From Oscillospiraceae bacterium (GTDB taxonomy: Bacteria; Bacillota_A; Clostridia; Oscillospirales; Oscillospiraceae): 16,923 nucleotides of DNA. Both the position numbers and the translations under genes were made by a program. The notes under the pieces are model-generated. The model was not told the origin of the DNA and made no database searches. It saw only the letters and a list, made by a program, of their open reading frames with translations. Of the stretch, positions 6,007 through 14,378 are shown piece by piece; the stretch's first letter is position 1; every line of letters starts with the position of its first letter. Location: positions 1-16,923 of the forward strand of contig JAFVPA010000010.1 in assembly GCA_017505505.1 (NCBI GenBank), read 5' to 3'.

Positions 6007-8334
6007 ATGCGATACCATGCACTGACCAGCGACCTGATCCAGCGCTCGGCCCGGCAGGCCCGGACGCTGGGACACAGTTATGTGGGTTCTGCCCATCTTC
6101 TGCTTGCCATGGCCCGGGAGCCGGGGGGGATGGGCTATGTTCTGCGGCAGCTGGGAGTGGACGCGGACCTGACGGAAGCCATGGCCCAGCTTCTTTACGG
6201 GGCCGGGACCCCGGAACTGCCCCTGCCCCAGGGTCTCACCGGGGAGGTACAGAGCATTCTGCGCAGCGCGGCAAGGGAAGCAAAACAGCACAAGTCCCGG
6301 GAGATCGAACCCCACCATCTTCTGTTGGCACTGGCCCGGCAGGAAAACTGTGCGGCAGGGGAACTGCTGCGGCTCAACGGTGTCAGCGCCGACGCGCTGT
6401 TTACCTATACAGTGGACTATTTGCGCTGGGAGCAGCAAATGCTCCCGAAAGGAAAAAAGGAGGCGGTCACAACGAGACTTTTGGAACAGTTCAGCGAAGA
6501 CCTGATCGCAAAGGCATCCACCATGGAGCCGGTGATCGGACGGGACAAGGAAATCGATATGGTCATCGGCATTTTATGCCGAAAAAATAAAAACAATCCT
6601 GCTCTGGTAGGAGAACCGGGGGTGGGCAAGACGGCCATCGCGGAAGGGCTGGCCCAGCGGATGGCCATGGGGAACGTGCCCCCCCAATTGAAGGAAAAAC
6701 GGCTGGTAAGCCTGAACATGGCCAGCCTGGTGGCGGGCACCAAATACCGGGGAGAATTCGAGGAACGGCTCCGGGACGTACTGTCGGAGATCCGCCGCAG
6801 CGCGGATGTGATCTTGTTTGTGGACGAGATGCACACCATTGTGGGAGCCGGTGCGGCGGAAGGGGCCGTCGATGCGGCCAATATCTTCAAGCCCGCCCTT
6901 GGCCGTGGAGAGCTGCAGATGCTGGGAGCCACCACCCGGGAGGAGTACCGGAAATATATCGAGAAGGATGCGGCTCTGGAGCGGCGGTTCCGCCCGGTAG
7001 TTGTGGAGGAACCGGGGGAGGATGCGGCCATGGCCATTTTGCGGGCACTGAAGCCGGGACTGGAACGGCACCACCATCTGCGGATCACAGAGGATGCCCT
7101 GAAGGAATCCGTCCGTCTGTCTGTGCGGTACCTTCCGGACCTGTACCTGCCGGATAAGGCCATCGACCTGCTGGACGAAGGCGCCGCCCGGGCCCGGATG
7201 GAGGAGATGCACTCCGGCCGGGGCAGTGCCGCCCGGAAGGAGCTGGAACAGGAATTGCAGGGGGCAGTCCGGGAGCGGAAGTTTGAAAAAGCCGCAGAGC
7301 TGCGGGACAAAATGCAGGATCTGAGCAGACCCGCAGATGGGAACCGCCGCAGCCGCAGTGTGACTGCGGCAGACATCGCCTGGGTGGTCTCCGCCCGGAC
7401 CGGGATCCCGGTGGGGCGTCTTACGGCAGGAGAACGGGAGCGGCTGTTAAATCTGGAAGGGCTGCTGTCGGCCCAGGTGGTGGGACAGGAAAAGGCGGTC
7501 AGTACCGTAGCGGAGGCGGTGCGCCGGGGCTACAGCGGCATCCGGGACGCGGGCAGGCCCATTGCCTGCCTGCTGTTCACCGGACCCACCGGCGTAGGAA
7601 AAACGGAGCTTTGCCGGGCATTGGCCCAGGAGGTCTATGGCAGCCGGGAGGCTATGATCCGTCTGGATATGACGGAATATATGGAGAAACAGTCCGTTTC
7701 CCGTCTCATCGGTGCGCCTCCCGGCTATGTGGGATATGAGGAAGGTGGTAAGCTGACGGAGGCTGTCCGCCGCCGTCCTTACTGTCTGGTGCTGCTGGAT
7801 GAACTGGAAAAGGCCCACCCGGATGTGCTGGGTATCCTTTTGCAGATCATGGAAGAGGGGTGCCTGACGGATTCCACAGGCCGCCGGGTCAGCTTCAAGA
7901 ATGCCATTGTAGTCATGACTTCCAACGTGGGCAGCCAGGTCAAGGGAGAGGGGCTGGGCTTCTGCGCTTCGGGCCGGGCTGCGGAAATGGGGGCGGCTTT
8001 GGGCCAGGCGTTTTCCCCGGAATTTCTGGGCCGTATCGACCAGACGGTCCATTTTGACTCCCTGGGGAAGGGGGCCATGGAGGCCATTGCCTGGAAGTAC
8101 CTGCACCAATTGCAGGAACGGGCCGCTGTACTTGGCACCCAGCTCCAATATCCCCAGGAGGCGGCTGCTTATCTTCTGGACCGGGCTGGAGGGAAGGACG
8201 GTGCCCGGCAGCTTCGCCGCCTTGTGCAGACGGAGGTGGAGGGGCCTCTGGCCAGCTTCCTGCTGCGGTGCTCCCGGAAGCCCAGCCGGGTGAAGCTGCG
8301 GATCGAAGAGGGACAGCTTTCCTTTTGTTCGTAA
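6007..8334 (+). CDS. clpC: ClpC-type AAA+ unfoldase (ATP-dependent Clp protease ATP-binding subunit)
   Basis: A 775-residue Hsp100 protein that unfolds proteins and feeds them to ClpP. The N-terminal Clp repeat domain (about 1-140) is followed by AAA-1 with Walker A GEPGVGKT (202-209) and Walker B ILFVDE (269-274). Next comes a middle region with a UVR-like motif (about 418-438, [14 protein letters not shown]), the mark of ClpC over ClpB or ClpA. AAA-2 follows with GPTGVGKT (526-533) and LVLLDE (594-599). The tripeptide LGF at 650-652 sits where ClpP-docking loops occur. AAGGAGG lies 6 bases before the ATG. Unlike Bacillus clpC, it is not preceded by ctsR, mcsA and mcsB, and I see no CtsR operator. 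The next gene is mraZ, with no clear terminator between. Confidence 0.93.
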   Translation: MRYHALTSDLIQRSARQARTLGHSYVGSAHLLLAMAREPGGMGYVLRQLGVDADLTEAMAQLLYGAGTPELPLPQGLTGEVQSILRSAAREAKQHKSREIEPHHLLLALARQENCAAGELLRLNGVSADALFTYTVDYLRWEQQMLPKGKKEAVTTRLLEQFSEDLIAKASTMEPVIGRDKEIDMVIGILCRKNKNNPALVGEPGVGKTAIAEGLAQRMAMGNVPPQLKEKRLVSLNMASLVAGTKYRGEFEERLRDVLSEIRRSADVILFVDEMHTIVGAGAAEGAVDAANIFKPALGRGELQMLGATTREEYRKYIEKDAALERRFRPVVVEEPGEDAAMAILRALKPGLERHHHLRITEDALKESVRLSVRYLPDLYLPDKAIDLLDEGAARARMEEMHSGRGSAARKELEQELQGAVRERKFEKAAELRDKMQDLSRPADGNRRSRSVTAADIAWVVSARTGIPVGRLTAGERERLLNLEGLLSAQVVGQEKAVSTVAEAVRRGYSGIRDAGRPIACLLFTGPTGVGKTELCRALAQEVYGSREAMIRLDMTEYMEKQSVSRLIGAPPGYVGYEEGGKLTEAVRRRPYCLVLLDELEKAHPDVLGILLQIMEEGCLTDSTGRRVSFKNAIVVMTSNVGSQVKGEGLGFCASGRAAEMGAALGQAFSPEFLGRIDQTVHFDSLGKGAMEAIAWKYLHQLQERAAVLGTQLQYPQEAAAYLLDRAGGKDGARQLRRLVQTEVEGPLASFLLRCSRKPSRVKLRIEEGQLSFCS

Positions 8335-8402
8335 TTTTATAGAACAGGCGTTCGAAAATGGTGGATTTCTACGCAAAATACGAAAAAACAGTAAGAAAAA
8401 GA

Positions 8403-8431
8403 TTGATTTTTCGCATCAATGGTAGTATACT
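8403..8431 (+). promoter_or_regulatory. Sigma-A promoter of the mraZ (dcw) operon
   Basis: TTGATT (8403-8408), exactly 17 bases, TATACT (8426-8431). Transcription should start near 8438, inside the series of MraZ-type boxes. The 8335-8402 stretch before it shows no strong clpC terminator. Confidence 0.75.
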
Positions 8432-8477
8432 GAGTTTACTTGGAGCAAAATGGTAGCAAAGTGGAGTAAAATGGTAG
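8418..8477 (+). promoter_or_regulatory. MraZ box array (autoregulatory operator)
   Basis: TGG cores begin at 8420, 8441, 8451, 8462 and 8472, that is one gap of 21 and then steps of 10, 11 and 10, about one helical turn each. Most have the form AAA(A/G)TGG(T)AG. MraZ proteins are known to bind short TGG-containing repeats spaced by about ten bases ahead of their own gene. The first box lies between the -35 and -10 elements, the others over and after the start site, which suits repression. Confidence 0.8.
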
Positions 8478-8489
8478 GAGGTGAGCAAC

Positions 8490-8918
8490 ATGATCGGTAA
8501 GTACAGTGCCAAGCTGGATGACAAGGGCCGTCTTTTCGTCCCGTCCAAGCTGCGCAGCGAACTGGGGGACGTTTTCTTCGTGACCCTGGGTGTCAACTGC
8601 GGTCACCGTTGCCTCACCGTGTATACCGCAGAGGAATGGCAGCGGCTTTCCGACAATTATAACGCCCTGAGCATTTCCCAGCGCTCCGGTGCTACCAGCC
8701 TGATTTTTATGAACGCCGCCGAATGCACGCCTGACAAGCAGTTCCGCTTCGCGCTGACTCCCTTCCTGCTGAACTACGCGGGCATCGACCGGGAGGTCAT
8801 GATCGTGGGCCGGGCCGGACAGGCGGAGATCTGGGACGTGAAGGAATTTGAAGCATTTGAGCAGGAGAATCTGACTCCCGAAAAACTGCTGGCATCTCTG
8901 GAGGCTATCGGTCTATGA
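8490..8918 (+). CDS. mraZ: Transcriptional regulator MraZ
   Basis: A 142-residue protein with two AbrB-like half-domains that assembles into a ring and binds repeats before the dcw operon. The first half has the conserved DDKGRLFVPSKLR (10-22). The second, near DKQFRFALTPFLLNYAGI, keeps the fold signature and the following REVMIVGRAGQAEIWD, but its DxxGR-type motif is altered (the glycine position is F). The start is the ATG at 8490 with AGGAGG (8476-8481) 8 bases before; an in-frame GTG at 8481 overlaps that site. Its stop overlaps the rsmH start (ATGA), implying coupled translation. Autoregulation through the box array is well supported by the sequence. Confidence 0.96.
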   Translation: MIGKYSAKLDDKGRLFVPSKLRSELGDVFFVTLGVNCGHRCLTVYTAEEWQRLSDNYNALSISQRSGATSLIFMNAAECTPDKQFRFALTPFLLNYAGIDREVMIVGRAGQAEIWDVKEFEAFEQENLTPEKLLASLEAIGL

Positions 8919-9853
8919 GCAAAGAATTTCATCATGTTTCCGTCCTGTTGGAGGAGTGCATTGAGGGCCTGGCCATCAAGCCCGACGGCATCTATGTGGA
9001 CGGCACTCTGGGCGGTGCGGGCCATTCCAGCCGAATTGCTGCAGAGCTGACCACCGGCCGCCACATCGGCATTGACCGGGACCCCATCGCCCTGAAGGCG
9101 GCTGGGGAGCGGCTGAAACCCTGGGCCGACCGGGTGACCCTGGTCCACTCCAATTTCTGTGAGATCGCATCCGTTCTGGATGAATTGAATATCGAAGGCG
9201 TAGACGGCATCCTGCTGGATCTGGGCGTTTCCTCCCCCCAACTGGATGACGGGGAACGGGGCTTCTCTTATATGGTAGACGCACCTCTGGATATGCGCAT
9301 GAACAATGAAGACAGCTTAAGTGCCGACACGGTGGTAAACACCTGGTCCTACGAGGAACTGAAGCGGATCCTCTATGAATACGGCGAAGAGCGCTATGCT
9401 CCCAAAATCGCGGCCGCTATTTGCAGCCGCCGGGAAGTGGCTCCCATCCGTACCACCCTGGAGCTTGTGGATATCATCCGCAGCGCCATGCCTCCTGCGG
9501 CCCTCCGGGAGAAGCAGCATCCGGCCAAGCGCAGCTTTCAGGCCATCCGCATTGCTGTCAATGACGAACTGAATTCCGTAGCCAAGGTCATGGCCGATGC
9601 CATCCCCCGGCTGAATAAAGGCGGCCGGCTGGCTGTCATCACCTTCCACTCTCTGGAAGACCGCATTGTAAAAAACGCAATGGCCAGTGCCGCCAAAGGC
9701 TGCACCTGCCCTCCCAACTTCCCGGTCTGTGTCTGCGGGAAGAAGCCTCAGGTCAAGCTCATCACCCGCAAGCCCATCGTTTCAACTGACGAAGAGCTGG
9801 AGCGCAACCCGAGAGCCAGAAGCGCGAAACTGCGCATTTGTGAAAAACTATAA
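8915..9853 (+). CDS. rsmH: 16S rRNA (cytosine-1402-N4)-methyltransferase RsmH
   Basis: A 312-residue methyltransferase (MraW) that puts a methyl on N4 of C1402 in 16S rRNA; RsmI, also in this window, adds the 2'-O-methyl to the same base. Evidence: HVSVLLEECIEGL at the N-terminus, the S-adenosylmethionine loop GTLGGAGHSSRI, DRDPIAL after the second strand, ILLDLGVSSPQLDDGERGF, LDMRMN, and C-terminal ITFHSLEDRIVK and RSAKLRICE. The length is normal for the family. The ATG overlaps the mraZ stop by four bases. This placement is standard for the head of dcw clusters. Confidence 0.97.
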   Translation: MSKEFHHVSVLLEECIEGLAIKPDGIYVDGTLGGAGHSSRIAAELTTGRHIGIDRDPIALKAAGERLKPWADRVTLVHSNFCEIASVLDELNIEGVDGILLDLGVSSPQLDDGERGFSYMVDAPLDMRMNNEDSLSADTVVNTWSYEELKRILYEYGEERYAPKIAAAICSRREVAPIRTTLELVDIIRSAMPPAALREKQHPAKRSFQAIRIAVNDELNSVAKVMADAIPRLNKGGRLAVITFHSLEDRIVKNAMASAAKGCTCPPNFPVCVCGKKPQVKLITRKPIVSTDEELERNPRARSAKLRICEKL

Positions 9854-9874
9854 CACCCAAAGGGGAGACCACCC

Positions 9875-10342
9875 ATGGTTCAGAAACCCAAGATCCAATA
9901 TGTAGGCCAGTTTTATATCCACGGCAGTGAGGCCCGGAAACTGGAACTGCAGGAACAGAAGACCTTCCGCAATTATCTTCCCAAGCGTCTTCAGACAATT
10001 CAAAAGGTTTATGTGGATCCGGTGGCCATTGTGGGCATTGTGGTTGCCCTTGTTATGCTGGTAACCATGGCTATGGGTCTGCTGCAGCTGCAGAAGGATT
10101 GGGCGGACTATGACCGTATGGCCAGCCATGTCTCTGATTTGAAGAAGCGCAATGCAGAGCTGCATCTGGAATATGAGGCCATGTATGACCTGGAGGATGT
10201 TAAGTCCAAGGCACTGGCTCTGGGAATGGTTCCCAAGTCTGAACTGAAGCATGCTACCGTCATCGTCACCGTGCCGGAGCCGGAGCCGGTCCCCAGCAGG
10301 GTCGATGAGATGCGGTGGTTCCTGGAAGGCCTGTTTGCATAA
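9875..10342 (+). CDS. ftsL: Cell division protein FtsL (FtsL/DivIC-like)
   Basis: A 155-residue bitopic membrane protein. An N-terminal cytoplasmic part (about 1-47) precedes one membrane span (about 49-70, AIVGIVVALVMLVTMAMG). A short extracellular coiled coil (about 71-105) with heptad-like spacing of L, V and M follows, then a proline-rich tail (VPEPEPVP). FtsL-type proteins bridge FtsQ/DivIB and FtsI in the divisome. Family sequence conservation is low, so the call rests on architecture and its position between rsmH and the PBP gene, which is the FtsL slot. GGGGAG ends 8 bases before the ATG. The stop codon region overlaps the -35-like element of the following sigma-E-type promoter. Confidence 0.8.
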   Translation: MVQKPKIQYVGQFYIHGSEARKLELQEQKTFRNYLPKRLQTIQKVYVDPVAIVGIVVALVMLVTMAMGLLQLQKDWADYDRMASHVSDLKKRNAELHLEYEAMYDLEDVKSKALALGMVPKSELKHATVIVTVPEPEPVPSRVDEMRWFLEGLFA

Positions 10343-10364
10343 AAAGCGGACAGCCCCATACACT
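10337..10364 (+). promoter_or_regulatory. Candidate sigma-E (mother-cell) promoter for the spoVD-type gene
   Basis: GCATAAA (10337-10343), a 13-base spacer and CATACACT (10357-10364). The -10 element agrees fully with the Bacillus sigma-E pattern CATACA(A/C)T and the -35 resembles its (G/T)(A/C)ATATT. Bacillus spoVD is a sigma-E gene. The match is by eye against a remembered consensus. Confidence 0.5.
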
Positions 10365-10450
10365 TAAGATAAGAGCTGCAATGGGCGGCGAGGGATTCCC
10401 TTGCTGCCCATTTTCACTAGGTGCGCCAGAGCGCACCCATCTTAAGGAGG
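10363..10450 (+). promoter_or_regulatory. Three-stem leader RNA covering the spoVD ribosome binding site
   Basis: P1 pairs CTTAAGAT (10363-10370) with ATCTTAAG (10439-10446), 8 perfect base pairs; its 3' strand includes the first three bases of the AAGGAGG ribosome binding site (10444-10450). Enclosed are P2, a 13-14 bp stem (10381-10394 / 10398-10411) followed by TTTT, and P3, GGTGCGC-CAGA-GCGCACC (10420-10437). P2 alone resembles an intrinsic terminator. The fold is read by eye. Confidence 0.5.
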
Positions 10451-10459
10451 CGGATGCCG

Positions 10460-12790
10460 ATGGGGAAACAGCCGAAGGGGTACGACCGTCTGCGCCTGAA
10501 TACGGGGCAGCATATGCGCATTGGTTTGACTGCACTGCTGCTGGGAGCGGCAGCGTTTGTGCCGGTCTTCTGGAGGCTGTACAGCCTGATGATCACAGAT
10601 TACGACTATTATGCCGCTCTGGCCCTGCGGAACCAGACCCGCAGTACCACGGTGACGGCCCACCGGGGAGACATCTACGACCGGAACATGAACATTCTGG
10701 CTACCTCTGTGGGGGTGGAGAATGTATACTTGGATCCTCATGAACTGAAACAGTCCAAGGCGGACATGACTGCCATCTCCGCCTATTTGGGAGAGGTTTT
10801 GGACAAAGACCCGGCCTGGATCGCAGAGCAGGCCAAAGATACCCGGCAGCGCTACAAGCAGATCGGTACCCGCATCGACGAAGCCACTGCCGGTGTGATC
10901 CGGGCGTACATCAACGAACATGATATTTCCGGCATCCATCTGGAGCCAACTGCCCAGCGGAGCTATCCTTTTGGGACGCTTGCGGCCCAGGTCATCGGCT
11001 TTACCAACGCGTCCAATGAAGGCTCCGAAGGGGTGGAAGCCGCTTATGATGCCTATTTGACGGGGAGTATCGGAAAAGTCATTACCACCAAGGGCAACAA
11101 CGAGATGGATATGCCCTTTTCCTATGAAAACTATATTTCCTCCCGGCAGGGAAACAGCGTGATCCTGACACTGGATGCAACGGTTCAGGCCTGCCTGGAA
11201 AAGCAGATGGAAAATGCCGTTGCCCGCTATGCGGTTCAGAACGGTGCCTTCGGACTGGTGATGAACGCCAAAACGGGCGAGATCCTTGCTATGGCCACCC
11301 TGGGCAGCTATGATCCCAACAACTATCTGGAACTGACGGACCCGGAGATGATCGCGGAAACGGAGCGGTTGAAAAACAGCTACCTGTCCCAGCCGGAGGG
11401 AAGCGAAGCCTATACCGCAGGAAAAAAGGCGTATACCGAAGCCCTCTCCGCTGCCCGGCTGAAACAGTGGAGAAACCGGGTGCTGTCCGACGGCTATGAG
11501 CCGGGGTCTACTTTCAAGGTACTGACCATGGCGGCGGCGCTGGACTGTGGGGCGATCAACTTAAATACTTCCTTCCATTGTTCCGGTGCGGAACAGATCC
11601 CGGGCCGGGCCCAGCTGCTGCACTGCTGGCGCTCCACAGGCCATGGAGCGGAGCAGACCCCCCAGGCCCTGCAAAACTCCTGCAACATCGCCTTCGCCCA
11701 TATCGCTCTGAAGCTGGGCGGGGAGCGGTTCTATGAGTACATTGAAAAATTCGGCATTCTGGAAAAGACCGGCATTGACCTGGCGGGAGAGAGCAAAGGT
11801 ATTTTCTTTGACAGATCTCTGGTCACCAATACGGACAAATGGGGGACGGCCTCCCTGACCTCCGGATCCTTTGGGCAGACCTTTAAGATCACTCCCTTGC
11901 AATTGGTCCGGGCCATTGCTTCGGTAGTCAACGGGGGCTATCTGCTGGAACCTTATATCGTTTCGGAAATCGTGGATGCTGAGGGCGATACGGTGATGAA
12001 AGCGGAGCCTACTGTGGTCCGCCAGACTATATCTAAAGAAACATCCGACACCATGCGTACCCTGATCCAATCAGTGGTCACGGAGGGAACGGCAAAAAAC
12101 GCCTCTGTGGCGGGCTTCTCTATTGGAGGCAAGACCGGAACCAGCGAGAAGATCGACGTATTCGATGAAAACGGACAGCGGGTCCAGGATAAGATCGTGT
12201 CCTTCGTGGGGATTGCGCCCATGGAGGATCCGGAATACATTGTGCTGGTGGCACTGGATACCCCATCCCGGGAGACGGGCATCTATATTTCCGGCGGTGT
12301 CATGGCAGCCCCTACCGTTGGGGCCGTGATGGCGGATATCCTTCCCTATCTGGGTGTGGAGCGAACGTATGCAGAAGGGGAACTGGCGGGGAAGGAAATC
12401 GTTTTGGAGGACATGAACGGCTTGACAGCGGCGGACGCAGAGCGTAAACTAAAAGAATACGGACTTTCGGCAAAATTTTCCGGTTCGGGAGAAACGGTGA
12501 CGGGCCAGCTTCCCGCTCCGGGCCAGAGCATTCCCGGCGGCAGCGAGGTGCTGCTGTACCTGGGAGAAGCGGCCGGGGAGGAACTGGTGACAGTCCCGGA
12601 CTTTTTCGGGATGCACCGCCAGCAGGCGGCAGAGGCTGCGGGACGGCTGGGACTGTATGTCCTTGTAACGGGCAACAGTGAAGTGTCCCCCACGGTTACA
12701 GTCACGGCCCAAAACATTGCCAAAGATACCCAGGTCCCTATGGGGACCACCATTACCTTGGAATTTACCGATACCACAGCCAGGGACTAA
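10460..12790 (+). CDS. spoVD: Class B penicillin-binding protein, SpoVD/FtsI type, with two PASTA domains
   Basis: A 776-residue transpeptidase that cross-links peptidoglycan at the septum or spore cortex. Order: membrane anchor (about 21-43); PBP dimerisation domain opening with TAHRGDIYDRN (about 66-76); transpeptidase domain with active-site STFK (S350-K353), SCN (407-409) and KTG (558-560); two PASTA domains (about 643-702 and 708-769). All catalytic motifs are intact. The start is the ATG at 10460, 9 bases after AAGGAGG; the ATG at 10454 is too close. It occupies the FtsI slot after ftsL, where Clostridia commonly carry spoVD. Bacillus SpoVD has one PASTA domain and the division enzyme PbpB has two, so the gene may serve division, sporulation or both. 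A sigma-E-like promoter favours a sporulation role. Confidence 0.88.
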   Translation: MGKQPKGYDRLRLNTGQHMRIGLTALLLGAAAFVPVFWRLYSLMITDYDYYAALALRNQTRSTTVTAHRGDIYDRNMNILATSVGVENVYLDPHELKQSKADMTAISAYLGEVLDKDPAWIAEQAKDTRQRYKQIGTRIDEATAGVIRAYINEHDISGIHLEPTAQRSYPFGTLAAQVIGFTNASNEGSEGVEAAYDAYLTGSIGKVITTKGNNEMDMPFSYENYISSRQGNSVILTLDATVQACLEKQMENAVARYAVQNGAFGLVMNAKTGEILAMATLGSYDPNNYLELTDPEMIAETERLKNSYLSQPEGSEAYTAGKKAYTEALSAARLKQWRNRVLSDGYEPGSTFKVLTMAAALDCGAINLNTSFHCSGAEQIPGRAQLLHCWRSTGHGAEQTPQALQNSCNIAFAHIALKLGGERFYEYIEKFGILEKTGIDLAGESKGIFFDRSLVTNTDKWGTASLTSGSFGQTFKITPLQLVRAIASVVNGGYLLEPYIVSEIVDAEGDTVMKAEPTVVRQTISKETSDTMRTLIQSVVTEGTAKNASVAGFSIGGKTGTSEKIDVFDENGQRVQDKIVSFVGIAPMEDPEYIVLVALDTPSRETGIYISGGVMAAPTVGAVMADILPYLGVERTYAEGELAGKEIVLEDMNGLTAADAERKLKEYGLSAKFSGSGETVTGQLPAPGQSIPGGSEVLLYLGEAAGEELVTVPDFFGMHRQQAAEAAGRLGLYVLVTGNSEVSPTVTVTAQNIAKDTQVPMGTTITLEFTDTTARD

Positions 12791-12800
12791 ATATGTATGG

Positions 12801-12895
12801 TAGGGCGGCTTGCCCTCAAGCCGCCAGATACCGTTTTGCCGTTATATGGCATGAAAAAATCCATGACAGCGGCGGCTTGAGGGCAAGCTGCCCTA
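12801..12895. repeat. Intergenic inverted repeat between the PBP gene and murE
   Basis: Two 25-base arms (12801-12825 and 12871-12895) are reverse complements at 24 of 25 positions, separated by 45 bases. Each arm also folds on itself (for example GGCGGCTTG-AGGG-CAAGCTGCC on the right). The element makes up most of the 135-base gap inside the dcw operon. There is no T-tract after either stem, so simple termination is unlikely. Confidence 0.85.
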
Positions 12896-12925
12896 CAGCA
12901 ATGCTTAGCGTTGGAGGATACCAGA

Positions 12926-14377
12926 ATGAAACTGAAGGAACTGATCAAAGACATTCCGGTTCTGGAATGCACCGCGGACCCGGAACTGGACGTTCAGAAT
13001 GTATATTACGATTCCCGGAAAGTCACCGAAGGCAGCCTTTTTGTGGCAGTTTCCGGCTTTGCCGCGGACGGCAACCGGTTCATCCCCATGGCCCTTGGCA
13101 AGGGGGCCGTGGCGGTGGTGACAGCGAAGAAGCCCGAGGGGGATGTGCCCTACGTGCTGGTGGAGTCTGACCGGATGGCCCTGGCTCTGCTGGGCTGCAA
13201 TTTCTACGGCCACCCGGCGGAGTCCATGACCATGATCGGTGTCACCGGCACCAACGGCAAGACCTCCACCACCCTGCTGCTGAAGCAGGTGCTGGAAAAG
13301 ACGTTGGGTGCAAAGGTGGGTCTCATCGGCACCATGGCCAACATGGTGGGGGATGAAGTCATCCCCACGGAACGAACCACCCCCGAAAGCTTCGAATTGC
13401 AGGCCCTGTTCGCAAGAATGCGGGATGCGGGCTGCACCCATGTGGTCATGGAGGTATCCAGCCACGCCATCACGTTGGAGCGCATCGGCGGTACCCATTT
13501 TGATATCGCCGCGTTTACCAACCTGACGGAGGATCATCTGGATTTCCACAAGACCATGGAGGCTTACTGCGAGGCCAAAGCGGATTTGTTCCGCCGCTGT
13601 GATAAGGCTGTTATCAATATGGATGACAGCTATGCTTCTGAAATGCTGAAAGCTGCCGCCTGTCCGGTATTGACCACCTCTGTGGCAGTGGAAGAGGGGC
13701 TCCATGCTAAAGATCTGGAGCTGCTGTCTGAGGGCATCTCCTTCACTGCTGTCTACGGCGGGGAAACTGCCCAGATCCATCTGCCCATCCCCGGAAAGTT
13801 CACGGTCTATAATGCCCTGACGGTGCTGGGCATCGCAAAGCAGCTGGGGGTTTCCCTGGCGGATTGTGCCGGTGCGCTGAAAAACGCCCAGGGCGTCAAG
13901 GGCCGGGTGGAGGTAGTCCCCACCCCCGGTATGCCCTACAGTGTCCTGATCGATTACGCCCATACTCCGGATGGCCTGGAAAATGTGCTGTCCTCTGTAA
14001 AGGATTTCTGCAAGGGCCGCCTGATCTCTGTCTTCGGCTGCGGCGGTGACCGGGACCCCATGAAGCGTCCCATCATGGGCGAAATCGGCGTGAAGCTATC
14101 CGACATTGCTATCATTACCTCCGACAATCCCCGGACAGAAGCCCCCATGGCGATCATCGAAGATATCCTGAAAGGGGTAAAAAAGGAACAGGGGGAATAT
14201 ATTGTTATGGAAGATCGCCGCGCTGCCATCAGATATGCTATGGACATTGCGGAAAAAAATGATATAATTGTACTTGCAGGAAAGGGCCATGAGACCTATC
14301 AGGAGATCAATGGCCACAAATTCCATTTGGATGAGAGAGAAGAAGTTGCAGCACACCTGCAGGAATTGAGGAACTGA
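12926..14377 (+). CDS. murE: UDP-MurNAc-L-Ala-D-Glu:meso-diaminopimelate ligase MurE
   Basis: A 483-residue cytoplasmic Mur ligase that adds the third amino acid to the UDP-MurNAc-dipeptide using ATP. Three domains are visible: an N-terminal UDP-binding part with VYYDSRKVTEGSLFVA, a central ATPase with GVTGTNGKTSTT (106-117), and a C-terminal domain with FGCGGDRDPMKRPIMG. The lysine expected to be carbamylated is K218 in EAKADLF. DNPR at 400-403 is the recognised signature for meso-diaminopimelate rather than lysine. GGAGG (12913-12917) lies 8 bases before the ATG. Only one base separates its stop from murF. The gene is separated from the PBP gene by an inverted-repeat element. Confidence 0.96.
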   Translation: MKLKELIKDIPVLECTADPELDVQNVYYDSRKVTEGSLFVAVSGFAADGNRFIPMALGKGAVAVVTAKKPEGDVPYVLVESDRMALALLGCNFYGHPAESMTMIGVTGTNGKTSTTLLLKQVLEKTLGAKVGLIGTMANMVGDEVIPTERTTPESFELQALFARMRDAGCTHVVMEVSSHAITLERIGGTHFDIAAFTNLTEDHLDFHKTMEAYCEAKADLFRRCDKAVINMDDSYASEMLKAAACPVLTTSVAVEEGLHAKDLELLSEGISFTAVYGGETAQIHLPIPGKFTVYNALTVLGIAKQLGVSLADCAGALKNAQGVKGRVEVVPTPGMPYSVLIDYAHTPDGLENVLSSVKDFCKGRLISVFGCGGDRDPMKRPIMGEIGVKLSDIAIITSDNPRTEAPMAIIEDILKGVKKEQGEYIVMEDRRAAIRYAMDIAEKNDIIVLAGKGHETYQEINGHKFHLDEREEVAAHLQELRN

Positions 14378-14378
14378 A

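Noticed and set aside
6417..7376. Long minus-strand open frame (319 codons) inside clpC
   Set aside because: The composition is dominated by R, S, A and P, as expected for the reverse frame of a GC-rich gene, and clpC is unambiguous.
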